Part shown: positions 5,127-15,005 of the stretch, one piece after another
Position numbering within the stretch: the stretch's first letter is position 1
Layout: each line of letters opens with the position of its first letter
NCBI GenBank assembly: GCA_944392335.1
Contig: CALXWJ010000088.1
Coordinates: 1-64,000 of the forward strand
Direction: 5' to 3'
Source of the DNA: an uncultured Clostridia bacterium
Lineage (GTDB): Bacteria; Bacillota; Clostridia; UBA1381
DNA length: 64,000 nt
The notes under the pieces: generated by a model
The model's input: only the letters and a program-made list of their open reading frames with translations
What the model was told of the DNA's origin: nothing
Database searches by the model: none
Position numbers and translations under genes: made by a program

Positions 5127-7343
5127 TTATCTGTTCATGATCGTTTTTATTGACTGATTGCCTGTAAATTTTAAATATTTTACGTCATTTTCCGAAATTA
5201 CCGTCAAATTTCCCGCATCTTCGGAAAAAATATCAACCTCTATATTTTTTTCATTCCATATAAGCTTTTTTATTATTTTTTTATTTTTCAGCGGAATATT
5301 AAATGCTTTTCCCGAATTCAATTCTTCACTGACGCATCTTAAAAGCATTAATTTGTCTTCTTCCGTATCAACTAACATTTCATAAACAGCATTTAAATAG
5401 CCCAAATTTACATCTATCTGGAAAACCGTTGTACTGTAATTCAAACAAGCCGTTAAATTTTTATTTATGTAATGCGATAAAAGGAAATCAAGGGATCTTC
5501 TGACGCCGTCCTTGTCGCCGAGTCTTATGTATGCGTTTAGAAGCTGCATAACACTCCAGCCGCATGTACCATTATCTTCCGTAAAAAAACCATTTTCAAT
5601 TCTTTTATCAATTGCTGCCGCAATACCCCGCTTCAGCTTATTATCGTTCTTTGCTTCATTTCCATACATAATCGGATAAAGGTGGGATATATGTCTGTGC
5701 GCGTATGCTGTGCACGCATTTTCATCCGCCCACTCCTTAAGGCTTCCGTCTTCTTCATAAAAATAATCACATAAAATTATTTTATGTTTGTTTTCAACCT
5801 TTAATATCCTGCAGACCCTTTCAAGATTTTTAAACAACTCTCTTATCGATGAAATATCCATCACCGAATTTTTTCCCGCCATACAGAAAATTTTTTCATA
5901 CGGCGAATTTTCAGGTGATACCGATGGTATCACCTCCCCGTTTTTATCAACATAATCACAATAAAAATCCGCCGCTTTTTGCATAAAAGGCAGCGCTTTG
6001 GTCCTAAGGAAGTCCATGTCCTTTGTATACTGCCAATATTCATAGTAAAACAATGCGATCCATGCTGCCGCTGCGATCCAAAATTCATGTGCATAACCCG
6101 GGCCGAAATGAAAAAGCAGCCCCGAATCAGTCATTCGTGAAGTGATCACGATCCCTTTCATTCCGAAAATCTTTTTTGCATTTTCCTCAAAATCCCCCAT
6201 ATATCTTTCAATAAAATTAAAAACAGAGTTTGCTTTATCGATAAAATTCCCGCCCAACACACACCAGATCGCCATTTCAAACTCAATATTGGTAACATAA
6301 TCGCAAAACGTCCTTCCGTTCACCCTTGCGTTCCACAATCCCTGTGAGTTCGGCGGTATTTTACCGAAACTGCTTACAGCCAAGTATCTGCCCATATAAT
6401 AAAGCTTTTGCATCAGCGCTGTCTTGGAATCCGGATCATCCAGGTCTGAAAACAGGTCTTGTGTATACTCCGAATCCTTTGCACCGGAAGAAAAAATTAT
6501 CTCTGAGCTGAAAAAATCCTTATGATAAAATTTTATATTTTCATCAAACATTGCATTATAGTCCGAAAAATCAATAATTTCGGCATTTTTATCTATTCCT
6601 ATTGTTACAAACAGTTCAAGAACATCAGCGTTTGATATTTGTATTTTATTATCAGAAAAACCGACATCCCCGTCCGATCTGATCTCTATCCTTCCCTGAT
6701 ATCTTCCCTCATTCATTATAATATCATATAAGAGAACGTTATTTTCAAAGGAAATATTTTCAGAAATTATACACTTATCAAGCAGTTCCTTTTCAAAATT
6801 GTCTTGTGCCACCGGCAGCGATATGTTGATTTTATGGTTTTTCCCTCCGGTAAGGCTTATACATACCGCATTATCAACTATCGATGTAAAAACTCTCTGT
6901 ATGATCTTCTTATCATTATCACTGCATGACATAACGATTTCACCGTTATATGTATTTAAGTATCGTTCATAGTCAGAAGCTTTTGCATCATACGCAATAT
7001 TTAATTCAAACGCGGGAAAAAAGCTGTCAGGGTATAGAGTTTCGTCTTTTATGAAGGTATTGTCCATACCCCTTTCCTTTGCCTTGTTATAAAACAACTC
7101 AGCAGCTTCAGGCCCTTTATTTTCCTTAACCATTTTCCTGACCTCTTTAAACACATCGCTCATATCGGGAAAGCTTCTCAGCTTGTTTGTTCTTAAAAAC
7201 AATTCTTCGTGGTTAAATATTATTTTCTCCTCACGGAGCCTGCAAAAAACTATTGCTCCCACCGTTCCGTTTCCGGAAAAAAAACCATCCTCCCAGTTTT
7301 TTGCCGGCTTCCTGTCTTTTATGATATACCTGCCTGACTTCAT
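5127..7343 (-). CDS. GH95-like glycoside hydrolase with altered active-site motif
   Basis: The 738-residue protein is related to GH95 (alpha-L-fucosidase / alpha-L-galactosidase). The N-terminal beta domain starts with the family pattern (FFSGNGTVGAIVF near residue 21). The (alpha/alpha)6 barrel follows, with PNSQGLWN near 332, SPEN (E478, position of the general acid) and QIDVNLG (D644, position of the general base). The canonical NIN motif is NIE here (N352-I353-E354), replacing one of the asparagines that assist catalysis. There is no signal peptide, so it acts in the cytoplasm. An AAGGAGA site precedes the ATG. It is the last gene of the locus, 29 nt after a canonical GH95. It may have a shifted linkage or substrate specificity, or weak activity. 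Confidence 0.8.
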   Translation of the reverse strand: MKSGRYIIKDRKPAKNWEDGFFSGNGTVGAIVFCRLREEKIIFNHEELFLRTNKLRSFPDMSDVFKEVRKMVKENKGPEAAELFYNKAKERGMDNTFIKDETLYPDSFFPAFELNIAYDAKASDYERYLNTYNGEIVMSCSDNDKKIIQRVFTSIVDNAVCISLTGGKNHKINISLPVAQDNFEKELLDKCIISENISFENNVLLYDIIMNEGRYQGRIEIRSDGDVGFSDNKIQISNADVLELFVTIGIDKNAEIIDFSDYNAMFDENIKFYHKDFFSSEIIFSSGAKDSEYTQDLFSDLDDPDSKTALMQKLYYMGRYLAVSSFGKIPPNSQGLWNARVNGRTFCDYVTNIEFEMAIWCVLGGNFIDKANSVFNFIERYMGDFEENAKKIFGMKGIVITSRMTDSGLLFHFGPGYAHEFWIAAAAWIALFYYEYWQYTKDMDFLRTKALPFMQKAADFYCDYVDKNGEVIPSVSPENSPYEKIFCMAGKNSVMDISSIRELFKNLERVCRILKVENKHKIILCDYFYEEDGSLKEWADENACTAYAHRHISHLYPIMYGNEAKNDNKLKRGIAAAIDKRIENGFFTEDNGTCGWSVMQLLNAYIRLGDKDGVRRSLDFLLSHYINKNLTACLNYSTTVFQIDVNLGYLNAVYEMLVDTEEDKLMLLRCVSEELNSGKAFNIPLKNKKIIKKLIWNEKNIEVDIFSEDAGNLTVISENDVKYLKFTGNQSIKTIMNR

Positions 7344-7372
7344 TGTAATTTCTCCTTGTTTCGGAAAATTCT

Positions 7373-9523
7373 TTATTTGTATGCTTCTCTTTTTAATATT
7401 TGCGCCTTATTGTTTTCCCATTTAAAATCTATGATTTCGCCGGTTCTTGTCACAAAACCTCTTACCTCGCCGCTTTTCCATTCCTTTGGAATGGCGGGGA
7501 TTAATTCTACATCTCCCTTATGGCTCTGCATGAGCGCTTCACATATTGCCGCCCCTATCCCGAAATTACCGTCGATCTGAAACGGCGGATGTGCGTCGAA
7601 CATATTTGGATAAATTGATTTTTTAAACATGTTTCTTATATGCTCCATAACCTTTTCGCCCTCTTTTAATCTTGCATAAACAACACTGATCCATGCATTT
7701 GACCATCCGGTATGGCCGCCGCCGTTTTCAAGTCTTACTCTCAAAACTTCCCTTACCGCGTTGGTATATTTTTCATCTGTAAATATATCTGCCGGGTGGA
7801 ATCCATATATATGCGATATATGGCGGTGTCCGGGCTCACTTTCTTCAAACTCTTCTCCCCACTCCAAAATACGTCCGTCTTTTCCTATTTTAACAGGCGC
7901 CAGTTTTGAGATTATCTCTTTTAAATGCTTTGAATCCTCTCCGAGAATGTCTGCTGCCTTTGCCGTCTTGTCAAACAAATCATGAATGATCGACATATCC
8001 ATCGCGCTGCCCTTACATACGGCACATAATTCTCCGTCATATATAAATCTATTTTCCGGTGAAGTTGAAGGACAAGTTATAAGCTTACCGTTTTCATCCT
8101 CATACATCCAGTCCTCTAAAAATTCGGCGGCGCCGGTCATTACAGGATAATATTCTCTTAAAAACTCCTTGTCTTTTGTGTGCAGATAATGCTCCCATAT
8201 ATGTCTGACACTCCAAAAGCCTCCCATCTGCCAGAATCCCCACAAAACACCCTTGGTTGCTTCATAATTAAATCTCCAGATATCGCTGTTATGCCATGAC
8301 GACCAGCCTCTTAGCCCGAAGTTATTTCCTTTTTCACAAAATTCCTTCAGCATCTGCATAAGCGGCATATGACATTCCGATAAATTACAGGTTTCCGTCG
8401 GCCAATAATTCATTTGGGTGTTGATATTCATGGTATAATTTGAATGCCACGGCGCGATCATTTTATAATTCCATATTCCCTGCAGATTTGAGGGCTGAGT
8501 GCCCGGCATTGATGAACTGATCGTGAGATAACGTGAAAAATCAAACAATAATGTTATCAGTCCGTTGTCAACAGTTCCGTTTGCCGCATTTTTTATTCTT
8601 TCATCTGTCGGTATATTATCAAAATTTTCTCCGTCAATCCTTATCCGGGCCCTGTCAAAATATTTTTTATATTCCGCAGTGTGCCTTTTCTTTAGCTCAT
8701 CAAAAGAATATTTTGCCGCATTTTCCAAAGTATCAAGACTGGACTTTATATACTCCTTCCCTTGCGAAACAGGCATTTTATTATAACCGTTAAAGCTCGT
8801 TTTTATAGAAAAGATTATTGTAATGCCCTGTGTTTTATCAACCCAAAGCGAATTGCCGCCTCCATACTGTGTATCGTCTGTAATAATTTTTATTCTTGAA
8901 CAAAAATGAATACTTTCTTTATTTTCATCATATTCAATGGTTTGTGTGTACTGAGAAACGTCGGTAGGGCATCTTCCTTCAGACGTTACAATCCCGTTTT
9001 TACAGTATATTTTATTTTCGAGTTCAACAGCCTGATAAATGTGATAATTAAGCGGCTCGTCACTCTTAATGTTTAAAACAAGGACATCGTCGGCAAGTGA
9101 CACAAAGGCTTGTTTGCAAACCGTACTGCCGTTTAGCTTAAATTTAGTCGTGACTGTCGCGTTTTCCATATCAAGCTCGCGTCTGTAATCTGTTATATCG
9201 CTTTTATCCGTATTGATATCAACAAACAGATTTCCGTAGCTTAAATACCCTTGGGAATGAATACCAAGCATTATATCGGATGTTTCGTTTGTCGCTTGTG
9301 CATATTTCTTATCTTCTACAAGCTTTCTTATTCCGTATATTTCCCGCATACTGTGTTTTCTTGTTTCCATTCCCGGATATCCTGACCACAGCGTATCCTC
9401 ATTTATCTGGAATTTATCGGATATTGCACCCGAAAAGACCATAGCGCCGATACGTCCGTTACCTATCGGCAGCGCTTCTTCCCAAATATCAGCCTCTTTA
9501 TTATACCATAGTTTCTTATCCAT
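7373..9523 (-). CDS. GH95 alpha-L-fucosidase / alpha-L-galactosidase
   Basis: The 716-residue cytoplasmic enzyme is a canonical GH95 that removes alpha-L-fucose or alpha-L-galactose with inversion. Motifs in order: LPIGNGRIGAMVF near residue 18, NEDTLWSG near 42, PSNLQGIWN near 344, NINTQMNYW (N366, N368), SPEN (E490, acid), GHRHISHIYG near 565 and PPFQIDGNFG (D651, base). The C-terminal beta domain reaches residue 716, which is slightly short for the family. There is no signal peptide; AGGAGA lies upstream of the ATG. It sits between a large hydrolase and a divergent GH95-like paralog. It probably trims oligosaccharides imported by the ABC transporter of this locus. Confidence 0.9.
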   Translation of the reverse strand: MDKKLWYNKEADIWEEALPIGNGRIGAMVFSGAISDKFQINEDTLWSGYPGMETRKHSMREIYGIRKLVEDKKYAQATNETSDIMLGIHSQGYLSYGNLFVDINTDKSDITDYRRELDMENATVTTKFKLNGSTVCKQAFVSLADDVLVLNIKSDEPLNYHIYQAVELENKIYCKNGIVTSEGRCPTDVSQYTQTIEYDENKESIHFCSRIKIITDDTQYGGGNSLWVDKTQGITIIFSIKTSFNGYNKMPVSQGKEYIKSSLDTLENAAKYSFDELKKRHTAEYKKYFDRARIRIDGENFDNIPTDERIKNAANGTVDNGLITLLFDFSRYLTISSSMPGTQPSNLQGIWNYKMIAPWHSNYTMNINTQMNYWPTETCNLSECHMPLMQMLKEFCEKGNNFGLRGWSSWHNSDIWRFNYEATKGVLWGFWQMGGFWSVRHIWEHYLHTKDKEFLREYYPVMTGAAEFLEDWMYEDENGKLITCPSTSPENRFIYDGELCAVCKGSAMDMSIIHDLFDKTAKAADILGEDSKHLKEIISKLAPVKIGKDGRILEWGEEFEESEPGHRHISHIYGFHPADIFTDEKYTNAVREVLRVRLENGGGHTGWSNAWISVVYARLKEGEKVMEHIRNMFKKSIYPNMFDAHPPFQIDGNFGIGAAICEALMQSHKGDVELIPAIPKEWKSGEVRGFVTRTGEIIDFKWENNKAQILKREAYK

Positions 9524-9534
9524 TTTAAACTCTC

Positions 9535-12072
9535 CTATATGTATTTTTTTATCTTGACCGGTCCTAAAAGTCCCGAGGGCTCGAAAAGGAGATACTTTGA
9601 ATATGTGTCCCTTTCCTCGAAGCCCTTATGATTCGTTACAATAAGCTCTATCTTGTTTTCACCGATTTTAACCGCATCCGTTATGTCAAAAGAATAGTCT
9701 GGAACAACCCTTGCTCCTATGTATTTTCCGTTTACAGACAGCTGTGCTATCTCTCCGACATAGCCCAGATCAAGAATATAATTCCCTTCACTTTTTAAAT
9801 CAAATAAACATTCATATTTTATAGATCCCGAAAAATGTACAAGCCCTTCTCTTCCTGTTATATTGAAAAGCTCCTGTGTTGTTTTAAAATATGAATACTC
9901 ATCTTCTGTCTCTCTCTTCAGGCTTATATCAAAAACAGGCGTTAATACTTTTTCTTCCGTTATTTTGGTATCCTTGAATTTTTCAATATTATCAAAAGCT
10001 GTATCCGCGCATATGAGCACCGTTGCATTATACGGCGCAAGCTCAATTGAGACCGTTGGCAAGCTGCTTTCTTTTACAACACACTTATTTTCAAGAGCAT
10101 CATACTCCGCGTATTTCCCTCCTCCAAAGGCTGAGAGTGTAACGTTTGCTTTAATTGTATTATGAGCATCCTCATTATTGAACATATAAAAATGTGTATT
10201 ATCCCTGACGTAATGATAATAACGAAGATAAATGCCTTCATAATCCGATGTTACATCTTCATATTTACTGTCCCTCATATACTTTATCAAATCGGGAAGC
10301 TTAACATTTTCAAATCCTGTCTCCACATCGTTTTCCGATAGCATTATTACTCTTACGCCGGTATTTTTCAGTTTTTTTACAGTCTCCTCCGTTATCGTAT
10401 CATAATATGGGACAAGCAGACAGTTATATTTTTCTCCGTTTATACATCCGTCAGCATCAAACTTATCGAGATAATCAATTGGAATAATATCATAATCAAA
10501 CAGGTTGTCATACAAAACCTTTGCGCATTTTTCAAGAGGCAGAAAGTTTTGCGTTGTCCAGCGTGCCTCCGCGTCGTACAGCAACGCACAGGTGGAAATA
10601 TGCTTCCCGCCGTTTAAGAGATGACACATTCTGTTCATATAATCCATCAGAATTTTAAAATACTTATACTGCGGATTTTTTCCCCAAGCGTAAAAATTCG
10701 GCGGGCAATCAGGATCATTGGGCTTGTCAGAAAAACCGTGCGGTACATAATAATTTATACCTCTTACAAGCATGTGATCAATAAGATATTTCATTATCCT
10801 GCTGCCCTCCGCCCAGCCGTACGCGCCAAATATTTCACACATCGCCCGTCCTTTTTTCAATGGATCAATATGTGCAAATGAAGACCCGAGTTTTGCAAGA
10901 TAATATTGAAAAAAATCATTGTCCATACTTTTATAGCATACCTGACCTGCATTTGATGTTTCGGTCAGCCCCGGCACTATCTGGTGCAAAACAACATCCA
11001 CACCTGACATATCCTGTCTGTCCATTGCCCGGAAAAAATGACCTGCAGAGCCTTCGGTGCAGGCATGCGCGTTATTGTCCTCCACAATATGTCCTATATA
11101 CATCACACCGTGTTCATGACACCAATCCGCCAATTGGTCACAGTAATTTTTTTTGTATTCATCGGTTATGATATTCATATATTCCAGTCTTATTTTGTCT
11201 GTTACCCCATCTATATCAAACCATAACCCCGGCAAAAATTTTATCGCGTCCTCTTTGAATTTCATCTTCAGTCTGTCCAATACATTTTCTCTCCAAGGAT
11301 AATGAACAAGCTCTTCCCCTAATTTTGTTATAAGCGACCAACGTTGGGTATTATTTGCAAAAGCAGGCTCATCGGAAAAAAATCCCATAAATGTATTGCC
11401 GAAATATTCTTTAAAATGATCATACTGGGCTTGATATACCTCCTCTATATACAGCTTGGTCGTCATAGGATTCAATTTGTCACAATGAGCTAAATGATGA
11501 TCTGATATCCCGCTCCTGGTTTTTATTAAAAATACAATTCTCCAGCTTCCCTCGGGAAGATCAAAAAATACCATATCTTCATATAATCCATCAGTAATGT
11601 CAATAATTTCTGAGGTATATCCGCTGCTGTTTGGGATATGCTTACAAGCAATAACAGCAACGATTTCATCCTCCTCTTTCTTTTTCCAGCAATCCGCCAT
11701 TGCGCAGCCATCCTCAATAGGCCCGGATACATCAATATGATTCTCACAAATGCCCCATGCCTGCATATCCTTATATTTTTCGCGAAAAATATCATTCGCG
11801 GAGCCCGACGGATAATGCTTATCATCAAGCATCCATACTTTCATGTCCCTTTTTTTACATTCTTCCAGTATTATTCCGACGTCGCGCCACCAGCCGTCAC
11901 GGCAAAATTCCTTATGAGGTCTTGATTCCAGGCATACCGATCTTATTCCCGAATCATAAATCTTGTCAATTACGTTAATAACCTTCCCGACGTCAACGCC
12001 ATGCAGCCATAAAAAAGGTATAATATAATTTTGCTGAACGTTTTTCAAATTCTCCGATAGTCTGTTATCCAT
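9535..12072 (-). CDS. Large glycoside hydrolase, GH106-like (alpha-L-rhamnosidase-like)
   Basis: This is an 845-residue protein without a signal peptide. The first ~450 residues resemble a TIM-barrel hydrolase (PFLWLHGVDVGKVINVIDKI, SRPHKEFCRDGWWRD, MLDDKHYPSG, GFFSDEPAF, MCEIFGAYGWAEG). A glutamine-amidotransferase-like subdomain follows (about 500-620), and the C-terminus is a GH2-type galactose-binding jelly roll (VGEIAQLSVNGKYIG, NKIELIVTN). I recognise the protein type as close to GH106 and related unclassified hydrolases; the exact family is uncertain. The start at 12072 has GGGAGA upstream and leaves 17 nt after the GH2 stop. Candidate acids include the E of SDEPAF. Rhamnose release is an inference. 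Confidence 0.65.
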   Translation of the reverse strand: MDNRLSENLKNVQQNYIIPFLWLHGVDVGKVINVIDKIYDSGIRSVCLESRPHKEFCRDGWWRDVGIILEECKKRDMKVWMLDDKHYPSGSANDIFREKYKDMQAWGICENHIDVSGPIEDGCAMADCWKKKEEDEIVAVIACKHIPNSSGYTSEIIDITDGLYEDMVFFDLPEGSWRIVFLIKTRSGISDHHLAHCDKLNPMTTKLYIEEVYQAQYDHFKEYFGNTFMGFFSDEPAFANNTQRWSLITKLGEELVHYPWRENVLDRLKMKFKEDAIKFLPGLWFDIDGVTDKIRLEYMNIITDEYKKNYCDQLADWCHEHGVMYIGHIVEDNNAHACTEGSAGHFFRAMDRQDMSGVDVVLHQIVPGLTETSNAGQVCYKSMDNDFFQYYLAKLGSSFAHIDPLKKGRAMCEIFGAYGWAEGSRIMKYLIDHMLVRGINYYVPHGFSDKPNDPDCPPNFYAWGKNPQYKYFKILMDYMNRMCHLLNGGKHISTCALLYDAEARWTTQNFLPLEKCAKVLYDNLFDYDIIPIDYLDKFDADGCINGEKYNCLLVPYYDTITEETVKKLKNTGVRVIMLSENDVETGFENVKLPDLIKYMRDSKYEDVTSDYEGIYLRYYHYVRDNTHFYMFNNEDAHNTIKANVTLSAFGGGKYAEYDALENKCVVKESSLPTVSIELAPYNATVLICADTAFDNIEKFKDTKITEEKVLTPVFDISLKRETEDEYSYFKTTQELFNITGREGLVHFSGSIKYECLFDLKSEGNYILDLGYVGEIAQLSVNGKYIGARVVPDYSFDITDAVKIGENKIELIVTNHKGFEERDTYSKYLLFEPSGLLGPVKIKKYI

Positions 12073-12089
12073 GACTTTCTCCCTTTCTG

Positions 12090-14945
12090 TTATCTGCAAT
12101 CAAAATTTTCTTTTATCTGTGCTATATCCTTCGGATAATATTCATTTGAAAGCTTTTGTGTTTTTACGTCATACTCCAAATTTTTAAATTCCTCCTTCTT
12201 TCCTATAAGAAAAGCAAATACAAAGCTATGTGGCTTCAATTCATATTTGTCCTCCGGTCCGGGGCCGCAGGAAGCGCTTCCCAAACCACGCGTCTTATAA
12301 TTTATATACAAAAAATTTTTGTCTGACTTTTTAATTTCTCCAATATGATTTGCCTCCATCAGCTCATCAAAAGTGTAATCATGAACAGAAAATTCAAATT
12401 TTTCACAGCCTGTAAAGCTGAGTCCTCCGGCATTTACAAAATATGTATCGCACCTGTTCCCGTTTTCCTGGGGACGCTCATACCGCACGCTCATATCAGA
12501 CACATTTTTTTTGTACAACCCATAAACGGCGCCTTGTGCTCTGTCCGAATAATTTTCATGCTCTCCTCTTCCATACCATTCAATTTCATCAAAATACGGC
12601 ATCTCAAACACAACTCCGATCACCGGAAGAACTCCGGGCATGTTTCCGTACGGCTCTGCCTTGATCGCGACAAGTATCCTTCCGTCTTTATATACCCTGT
12701 ATTCGGTCTCGGCAAAAAATCCCGCAAACTTGCCCTCCGGCAATATCTTACCTTGAAATTTAAAAATCACTTCATTTTCTTTTTCACAAACGCTCCGGTT
12801 TTCCACGTAAAAATTAAAATATCTCAGTAAGGCTTTATCCCATTCATTTGTCAAGGTCTCTCTTTTACCTTTTATCCCGTCATTGTCGGTAGGTTTTCTG
12901 TAAAAATTGAATTTCATGGGATGATCAATGTATATTTTATTGTCGATTGTATATTTTGACAGCATTCCGTTTTTAAATTCTATCTCAAAATTATCGCCCA
13001 CTATCCTATTTTCAAAAAGAGTATAGTTAAATTTTGATTTTATAAACTTCTCCTTTGGCAGAGAATACGGCAGTTCAATTTGTTTGACTGTATCTTCATA
13101 TATTATATTTACTCTGTATACAGCGCCCGGTTTTATGGTTTTCGGTCTTATGTTTAAGGTCGTGCATCCCTTTGGCGGCAACGCAATTTCTTTTATCCCC
13201 GCTTCAATGACATTATAATCTTCAACAAGCTCCCATTTTATCGCGTCAATATCCGCAAAATCATTTGTGTTTGTGAGCTTTATCCCATGTTCATACTCAC
13301 ACCAAACAGGCGAGAACACATATGCAAGCTCTTTCATTGCCGGCTTTGGCGTACCGTTTGAAAAAACAAATCCGTCAAGATTGAAATTGTATGCATGATT
13401 TACTTCCGCGAAATCGCCTCCGTAAAGAAATTTGCCGTCCTTTAAAAAACCGTGATTTTTAAATTCCCAAACAAACCCTCCCGCAAATGTCTTATATTTA
13501 TATATTTTTTCCCAATATTCAAAAAGCGCTCCCGGGCCGTTTCCCATTGCGTGGGCATATTCCGTCATTATAACAGGCTTATCACTCAATATTCCCGTTT
13601 CATGCTCCATTTGATCCAATACCCAAACACTGCAGTATCCGCACTGTCTGAAATCGGTAAATACGGGGATATGGCCGTCGTCCTGGGGATATAATACCGG
13701 TTTTTTTATTTGTCTGCTTTTCAGGTATTCCGCGCATTTTACAAGATTTTCGCCGTTTCCGCATTCATTTCCTACCGACCAGATAATAATACATGTTTCG
13801 TTTTTGTCCCGTTCATACATTCTCTGTGCCCTGTCCAAATACGCATCAAGCCAGTCATTGTCCTTGCTCAAATATCCCTGATCACCCGTTACTCCGCACC
13901 CATGGGTTTCAAGGTCTGCTTCATCCATAACATAAAATCCCATCTCATTGCATAAATCATAGAAAAAAGGATTATTCGGGTAATGTGAACAGCGGATCGC
14001 GTTTACATGATTTTTTTTAAGAAGCTTAAGTTCTTTTTTGGTTGTTTCATAATCAATTGCACGTCCGTTATCAGGGACATATTCGTGCCTGTTTACCCCC
14101 TTCAATTTGATGGGGGTTTTGTTTACACATAACATCCCATTCAAAATTTCCGCCTCACGCAGTCCAACCTTTTTTATGTGACGTTCCCGTAACTCATTTT
14201 TATAAAATAATTCAATTATTACCGTATACAAATTCGGCTGCTCCGCATTCCAAAGCCTTGGTTTGTCTATCGTGAAAATATGCTTTTTTTCATCGGTCTG
14301 CTGATCATCTGCCGATATTTTTAAAGTCCAGCCGTCCTTTAGGTCAACATCAACAGATACCTCTATGGCAGACATCGTGGTTTTTATTGTGTAATCCCAA
14401 ACGCTTACCTCATCTGTACAAATCAAGTAAACAGCTCTGAATATCCCGCTTGCCAGCATCATATCCTGTGCTTCAAGATAGCTTGCATCGGAATAAGTAT
14501 ACACCTTGATATAAAGAGTATTTTCACCCTCGGTGACCAGCTCTGTGATATCAAATTCATGTGCGTTTCTGCTTCCCTTCGCAAAGCCTGCCTCTTTGCC
14601 GTTAACATAAACATAAAAGGCATTGTCAACACCGTCAAAATGCAGAACAACTTTATTGCTCACCTTTTTGAGGATAAACTTTCTTTCATATTCTCCTATA
14701 GGGTTATCAACACAAATATACGGCGGATTAAACGGGAAAGGGTAATCAACATTGGTATATCTCGGAATTGAATAACCATGATACTGCCACATTGACGGCA
14801 CATTTATTGTCCCCCATTCGCCGCCGTTATATCTGAATTTATACTCTCCGCACAAGTCCGTTATTTTATTCTCCGGTTTAATAATACTCCTCGGCGGCAG
14901 GGTATTTTTGCAAAATATTTTGGGATTTTCCAACTCATTATGCAT
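12090..14945 (-). CDS. GH2 beta-galactosidase, LacZ type
   Basis: This cytoplasmic beta-galactosidase has 951 residues from the chosen start. Five-domain LacZ layout: sugar-binding jelly roll (about 30-180), Ig-like domain, TIM barrel (about 280-560) with WSVGNECG (E394, acid/base) and MTEYAHAMGN (E462, nucleophile), then a second Ig-like domain and the small-chain domain ending with IEWYGRGEHENYSDR. RCSHYPNNPFFYDLCNEMGF is the usual signature 1. The ATG at 14945 is preferred because GGTGAGA lies just before it; an ATG at 14963 has no such site. No signal peptide. It should remove terminal beta-galactose from imported oligosaccharides. A perfect hairpin lies 33-53 nt upstream of its start. 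Confidence 0.93.
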   Translation of the reverse strand: MHNELENPKIFCKNTLPPRSIIKPENKITDLCGEYKFRYNGGEWGTINVPSMWQYHGYSIPRYTNVDYPFPFNPPYICVDNPIGEYERKFILKKVSNKVVLHFDGVDNAFYVYVNGKEAGFAKGSRNAHEFDITELVTEGENTLYIKVYTYSDASYLEAQDMMLASGIFRAVYLICTDEVSVWDYTIKTTMSAIEVSVDVDLKDGWTLKISADDQQTDEKKHIFTIDKPRLWNAEQPNLYTVIIELFYKNELRERHIKKVGLREAEILNGMLCVNKTPIKLKGVNRHEYVPDNGRAIDYETTKKELKLLKKNHVNAIRCSHYPNNPFFYDLCNEMGFYVMDEADLETHGCGVTGDQGYLSKDNDWLDAYLDRAQRMYERDKNETCIIIWSVGNECGNGENLVKCAEYLKSRQIKKPVLYPQDDGHIPVFTDFRQCGYCSVWVLDQMEHETGILSDKPVIMTEYAHAMGNGPGALFEYWEKIYKYKTFAGGFVWEFKNHGFLKDGKFLYGGDFAEVNHAYNFNLDGFVFSNGTPKPAMKELAYVFSPVWCEYEHGIKLTNTNDFADIDAIKWELVEDYNVIEAGIKEIALPPKGCTTLNIRPKTIKPGAVYRVNIIYEDTVKQIELPYSLPKEKFIKSKFNYTLFENRIVGDNFEIEFKNGMLSKYTIDNKIYIDHPMKFNFYRKPTDNDGIKGKRETLTNEWDKALLRYFNFYVENRSVCEKENEVIFKFQGKILPEGKFAGFFAETEYRVYKDGRILVAIKAEPYGNMPGVLPVIGVVFEMPYFDEIEWYGRGEHENYSDRAQGAVYGLYKKNVSDMSVRYERPQENGNRCDTYFVNAGGLSFTGCEKFEFSVHDYTFDELMEANHIGEIKKSDKNFLYINYKTRGLGSASCGPGPEDKYELKPHSFVFAFLIGKKEEFKNLEYDVKTQKLSNEYYPKDIAQIKENFDCR

Positions 14946-14978
14946 ATTTCTCACCACATTCATTATATTTTACTGTTA

Positions 14979-14999
14979 CAGCCGCCGAAACGGCGGCTG
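14979..14999. other. Perfect hairpin between esterase and GH2 genes
   Basis: CAGCCGCCG and CGGCGGCTG pair over a 3-nt loop in the short gap between the secreted esterase and the GH2 gene. On the minus strand no T-run follows. It may be a processing or stabilising element that sets different mRNA levels for extracellular and intracellular genes, or a weak terminator. Confidence 0.6.
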
Positions 15000-15005
15000 C
15001 AAATT

